This document shows, piece after piece, positions 61,755 to 64,000 of a stretch of DNA of 64,000 nt. Under the pieces are notes generated by a model. That model was not told where the DNA came from, ran no database searches, and saw only the letters and a list, made by a program, of their open reading frames with translations. Made by a program: the position numbers and the translations under genes. Positions within the stretch are counted from its first letter, which is position 1; each line of letters begins with the position of its first letter. This stretch comes from Ginsengibacter hankyongi (GTDB lineage Bacteria; Bacteroidota; Bacteroidia; Chitinophagales; Chitinophagaceae): contig NZ_VYQF01000001.1 in assembly GCF_008710285.1 (NCBI RefSeq), forward strand, positions 930,001-994,000, read 5' to 3'.

Positions 61755-62432
61755 ATGAGCAATGCAAATGGGCAAGAAGAAACCAGGCTGAATGAGACAG
61801 CCAGGCTGGAAGCATTCAGCGATGCAGTGTTTGCAATTGCCATTACTCTTTTAGTGTTGGAATTGATACAGATGCTGCATGTTCAGGTTGGAGAAAGTTT
61901 ACTTCAATTTTGCCTTCATCATTGGGAACCATTTCTTGCATTTTTAATTGGCTTTCTAACCATCCTCATCTGTTGGATAAATCATCATCACGTATTTACC
62001 TACATAACAAAAACCGATAGCAAACTTCCCTGGGTGAATGGTTTCGTATTACTAATGATTACATTCACTCCCTTCCCAACTGCACTGCTTGCCGAATTTT
62101 TAAAAACGGATGGCAAATTTGCCGTAGCCATTTTTGGCTTCAATTATTTTATGATTGCAGTGGCCTCGTATTGGCTCTGTGCTTATTCATACAATAAATT
62201 TCTTATAGGCGGTAACAGGGAGCTTTTTCATTTCATCAAACTAACGTACGGCTATAGCATCATCTATACACTTGTTGCTTTTATTGTTTGTTTCATTTCT
62301 ATTCCGGCAGCAATCGTTCTTTATGTAATATTGTTTTGTGTATTTGCTTTCCCGAAGGAATTTGCAATAAAACTCCAAAAAAGAAAACAAAAAAAATCAA
62401 GAAAATCGCGTCAAATCAAAAGACGTGATTGA
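61755..62432 (+). CDS. TMEM175-like (DUF1211) putative potassium channel
   Basis: This 225-residue integral membrane protein opens with RLEAFSDAVFAIAITLLVLEL, carrying the FSD signature of TMEM175/DUF1211 proteins. About six membrane segments follow (FLAFLIGFLTILICWINHHHVF, WVNGFVLLMITFTPFPTAL and others), and the tail is highly basic (KRKQKKSRKSRQIKRRD). Bacterial members act as potassium-selective leak channels. It stands alone; the GNAT gene is convergent. Confidence 0.85.
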   Translation: MSNANGQEETRLNETARLEAFSDAVFAIAITLLVLELIQMLHVQVGESLLQFCLHHWEPFLAFLIGFLTILICWINHHHVFTYITKTDSKLPWVNGFVLLMITFTPFPTALLAEFLKTDGKFAVAIFGFNYFMIAVASYWLCAYSYNKFLIGGNRELFHFIKLTYGYSIIYTLVAFIVCFISIPAAIVLYVILFCVFAFPKEFAIKLQKRKQKKSRKSRQIKRRD

Positions 62433-62453
62433 CTATGCAGATGGTATCCTTTT

Positions 62454-62921
62454 TCAATCTATTTTTTCAGTTGTTTCTTTGCTTGTTTTATAAACATTCG
62501 GATCAAAAAGCTCCATATACAATTCTGGTTTTGGCAATTTAATAAAGCCATACTTTTCATACAGCCAATCTGCTGTTGAAGTAAGCAAAATCCAACGTCG
62601 TAATCCTTGTAAGTCAGGATGACCCATTACGGCTGCCATTAGTTTTTTTGAAAGCCCTTGCCCGCGATAATTGTCTAAAACATAAATGTCACCTAAATAG
62701 GCAATAGTTGAAAAATCAGAGATCACTCTTGCAAACCCGATTTGTTTGCCCTTATGAAATAGTCCGAAGTTTAGTGAGTTTTCAATAGAAAGTTTTACCC
62801 TTTCAAAAGGAATATTGTCGCTCCATCCTGAATGCTTTGATAGAAAGTCGTGAATAGCCACCACGTCCATTTTAGTTTTGTCAGTTGTAATAAAAAAATC
62901 TCCAAAAGAATGTTCAGTCAT
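62454..62921 (-). CDS. GNAT family N-acetyltransferase
   Basis: This 155-residue protein has the acetyl-CoA loop as LDNYRGQGLSKKLMAAVM and the preceding beta-strand IAYLGDIYVL. The fold and length fit GNAT enzymes, which transfer acetyl groups to amines. A DHDFLSKHSGWSDN-like start (VVAIHDFLSKHSGWS) is common in Bacteroidota members. The substrate is unknown. It lies between a membrane channel (convergent) and a cytochrome gene (divergent). Confidence 0.88.
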   Translation of the reverse strand: MTEHSFGDFFITTDKTKMDVVAIHDFLSKHSGWSDNIPFERVKLSIENSLNFGLFHKGKQIGFARVISDFSTIAYLGDIYVLDNYRGQGLSKKLMAAVMGHPDLQGLRRWILLTSTADWLYEKYGFIKLPKPELYMELFDPNVYKTSKETTEKID

Positions 62922-63174
62922 TTTCTTTTCAGTTTTCTTTGTTCTGTTTTATTATTTATTGCTTTACAAGCCACCTTCGGTTCGGATTTCACGAAACATT
63001 TTTCTATTCCGATTTGTGAGACATGAACCTTGAATAATTTAAATTCTGCGCCCCAACAAAAATAATTTACACAGGCCGGACTTTTTTGTATATCTTTTCT
63101 TTTTAACTGCCACTACAAAACTTTTTACACTGCAATAAAATGCAGCAAATAAGTTGCCTGATCTATGAAGCCCC

Positions 63175-63621
63175 TTGTCATCATTTATGGTGGCCAACCA
63201 TACAGCAGATAAAATACCCTTGCCTGCTGCAAATGATAAAATAAAAACGGGCGCTTATCTCGTAAGTGCAGGCCATTGCAACGGATGCCATACACAGGTC
63301 GATCGAAAAATATTGGATTTTAAAAATGATATGTATCTCGCTGGGGGTTCACTTTTTAAACGTGATAACTTTACGGTAAATTCAGCGAACATAACACCTG
63401 ACAGCGCTACAGGCATCGGGGCCTGGTCACAGGAAATGTTTCTTGCTAAGTTTAAAAGCTACCGCGATCCGAAAACATATGCTTATGCGCCGGGCAGGTA
63501 TAACACCATCATGCCATGGACTATTTTGTGTAACCTTACTGATGGTGACCTCAAAGCCATTTACGCTTACCTCCGCAGCATAAAGCCTGTAAAAAACAAA
63601 GTAGATAAGTGGCCGCAATAA
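63175..63621 (+). CDS. c-type cytochrome domain protein lacking a visible signal peptide
   Basis: This is a 148-residue frame whose first possible start is TTG at 63175, with ATG at 63187 as the alternative; a TGA at 63166 closes it upstream. The heme motif CNGCH is present (GHCNGCHTQVD), followed by NITPDSATGIGAWSQEMF and PWTILCNLTDGDLKAIYAYL, the usual C-terminal text of secreted mono-heme cytochromes. Such proteins need export for heme attachment, yet no signal peptide is seen. An ATG at 63165 in another frame encodes MKPLVIIYGG and stops soon, so a frameshift may have removed the signal. It could be a broken gene. Confidence 0.6.
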   Translation: MSSFMVANHTADKIPLPAANDKIKTGAYLVSAGHCNGCHTQVDRKILDFKNDMYLAGGSLFKRDNFTVNSANITPDSATGIGAWSQEMFLAKFKSYRDPKTYAYAPGRYNTIMPWTILCNLTDGDLKAIYAYLRSIKPVKNKVDKWPQ

Positions 63622-63711
63622 AACTTTTGTGCTTTACCGTTTTCCTTTATGCCTGGGCGTTATGTTGAGTGTTGTAGATTAACGAGGATGCCTATGTCCA
63701 GGTGTCATGAG

Positions 63712-63742
63712 ACACGAAACTGAAGCTTTTATTGTTTCGTGT
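63712..63742. repeat. Inverted repeat downstream of the cytochrome gene
   Basis: ACACGAAAC (63712-63720) and GTTTCGTGT (63734-63742) form a 9-bp perfect stem with a 13-nt loop. A second small dyad, GTGTC (63702-63706) and GACAC (63711-63715), overlaps its left arm, so two alternative hairpins are possible. There is no T-run, so it may be regulatory or a weak terminator. Confidence 0.45.
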
Positions 63743-63777
63743 GCTACCCAATCAAGGCAATAGTTTAAAATTAGTGA

Positions 63778-63799
63778 TGTTACTATTCCAATAGTAACA
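63778..63799. repeat. Perfect inverted repeat with 2-nt centre
   Basis: TGTTACTATT (63778-63787) and AATAGTAACA (63790-63799) are exact reverse complements separated by CC. A 10-bp arm with a 2-base centre suits a dimeric repressor operator better than an RNA hairpin. It lies about 110 bp upstream of the DJ-1/PfpI-like gene. Confidence 0.5.
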
Positions 63800-63910
63800 A
63801 TTTTAAAATGGGTACGATTTATGTGCCTGCTTTAATTGTCTAAATTATCATTCACACAAAGACACGGGGGAAACTAAATGAAAACTTTTACCTGTGCATA
63901 AAAATAAACA

Positions 63911-64000
63911 ATGAAAATATTAATGGTTTTAACATCGCATAGCGAATTAGGGAATACCGGGCACAAAACCGGTTTTTGGATAGAAGAGTTTGCGGCTCCT
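63911..64000 (+). CDS. DJ-1/PfpI family protein, partial N-terminus
   Basis: Only 30 residues are visible, from the ATG at 63911 to the window end, with no stop. They read MKILMVLTSHSELGNT, then a GHKTGFWIEEFAAP stretch. This is the typical start of type 1 glutamine-amidotransferase-like DJ-1/PfpI (Hsp31-like) proteins, which act as glyoxalases, chaperones or proteases of uncertain role. The catalytic Cys region is beyond the window, so activity cannot be judged. Confidence 0.75.
   Translation, partial: MKILMVLTSHSELGNTGHKTGFWIEEFAAP

Overview
The window looks like the chromosome of a Bacteroidota soil or plant-associated bacterium, most likely Chitinophagaceae-like. The evidence is the SusC/SusD pair, many secreted glycoside hydrolases, lipoprotein and Tat signal peptides, a type IX secretion C-terminal domain, TAnnTTTG-type promoter elements and AT-rich intergenic DNA. 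I saw no rRNA, tRNA, CRISPR array, insertion sequence or phage gene.

Positions 1-49000 are one very large polysaccharide utilisation locus (PUL). A minus-strand series of closely spaced genes runs from susC (46782) to a GH92 gene (22897): susC, susD, GH92, two tandem unknown ~720-residue proteins, GH28, an alpha/beta-hydrolase, NPCBM-GH27, an unknown 644-residue protein, GH105, a second NPCBM-GH27 and GH92. Satellite units surround it: GH116 plus a COG0523 GTPase (+), GH95 plus a GH95-like enzyme (-), ThuA plus a heme/beta-propeller lipoprotein (-), GH78 (+), a third GH27 (-), and sulfatase-GH28-PhoD-GH106 (-, running off the left edge). GH28, GH105, GH106 and GH78 point to a rhamnose- and uronic-acid-containing, pectin-like glycan. 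GH27, GH95, GH92 and the sulfatase imply galactose, fucose or L-galactose, mannose and sulfate decorations. The substrate assignment is an inference.

The regulator appears to be the LacI-family protein at 48013-49023. No hybrid two-component system or ECF sigma/anti-sigma pair is present. A 14-bp palindrome-like site (consensus CGGAAACGTTTSCR) lies in front of susC, ThuA, GH95, GH116, GH27, GH78, the SDR and lacI itself. In several promoters it sits about 32 bp upstream of a TAnnTTTG-like element, which suggests a multi-operon regulon with an activator-like geometry.

At 49300-52340 an MFS sugar porter and a GH32 fructosidase form a small fructan or sucrose unit beside lacI. From 52.5 to 64 kb the genes are unrelated to each other: an outer-membrane protein plus lipoprotein, an alpha/beta-hydrolase, a fatty acid desaturase, a T9SS-exported serine hydrolase, two small Cys-rich proteins, a RibD/DHFR-like protein, a methionyl aminopeptidase, a TMEM175-like channel, a GNAT enzyme, a c-type cytochrome and the start of a DJ-1/PfpI protein.

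The most promising new biology is (1) the LacI operator-promoter module, (2) the tandem ~720-residue proteins and the 644-residue toroid protein as candidate new CAZyme families, (3) a GH92 whose expected catalytic acid Glu is Gln, in the same locus as a PhoD phosphoesterase, and (4) a Tat-exported GH116 with a CCHxxCxH motif followed directly by a metallochaperone-type GTPase.
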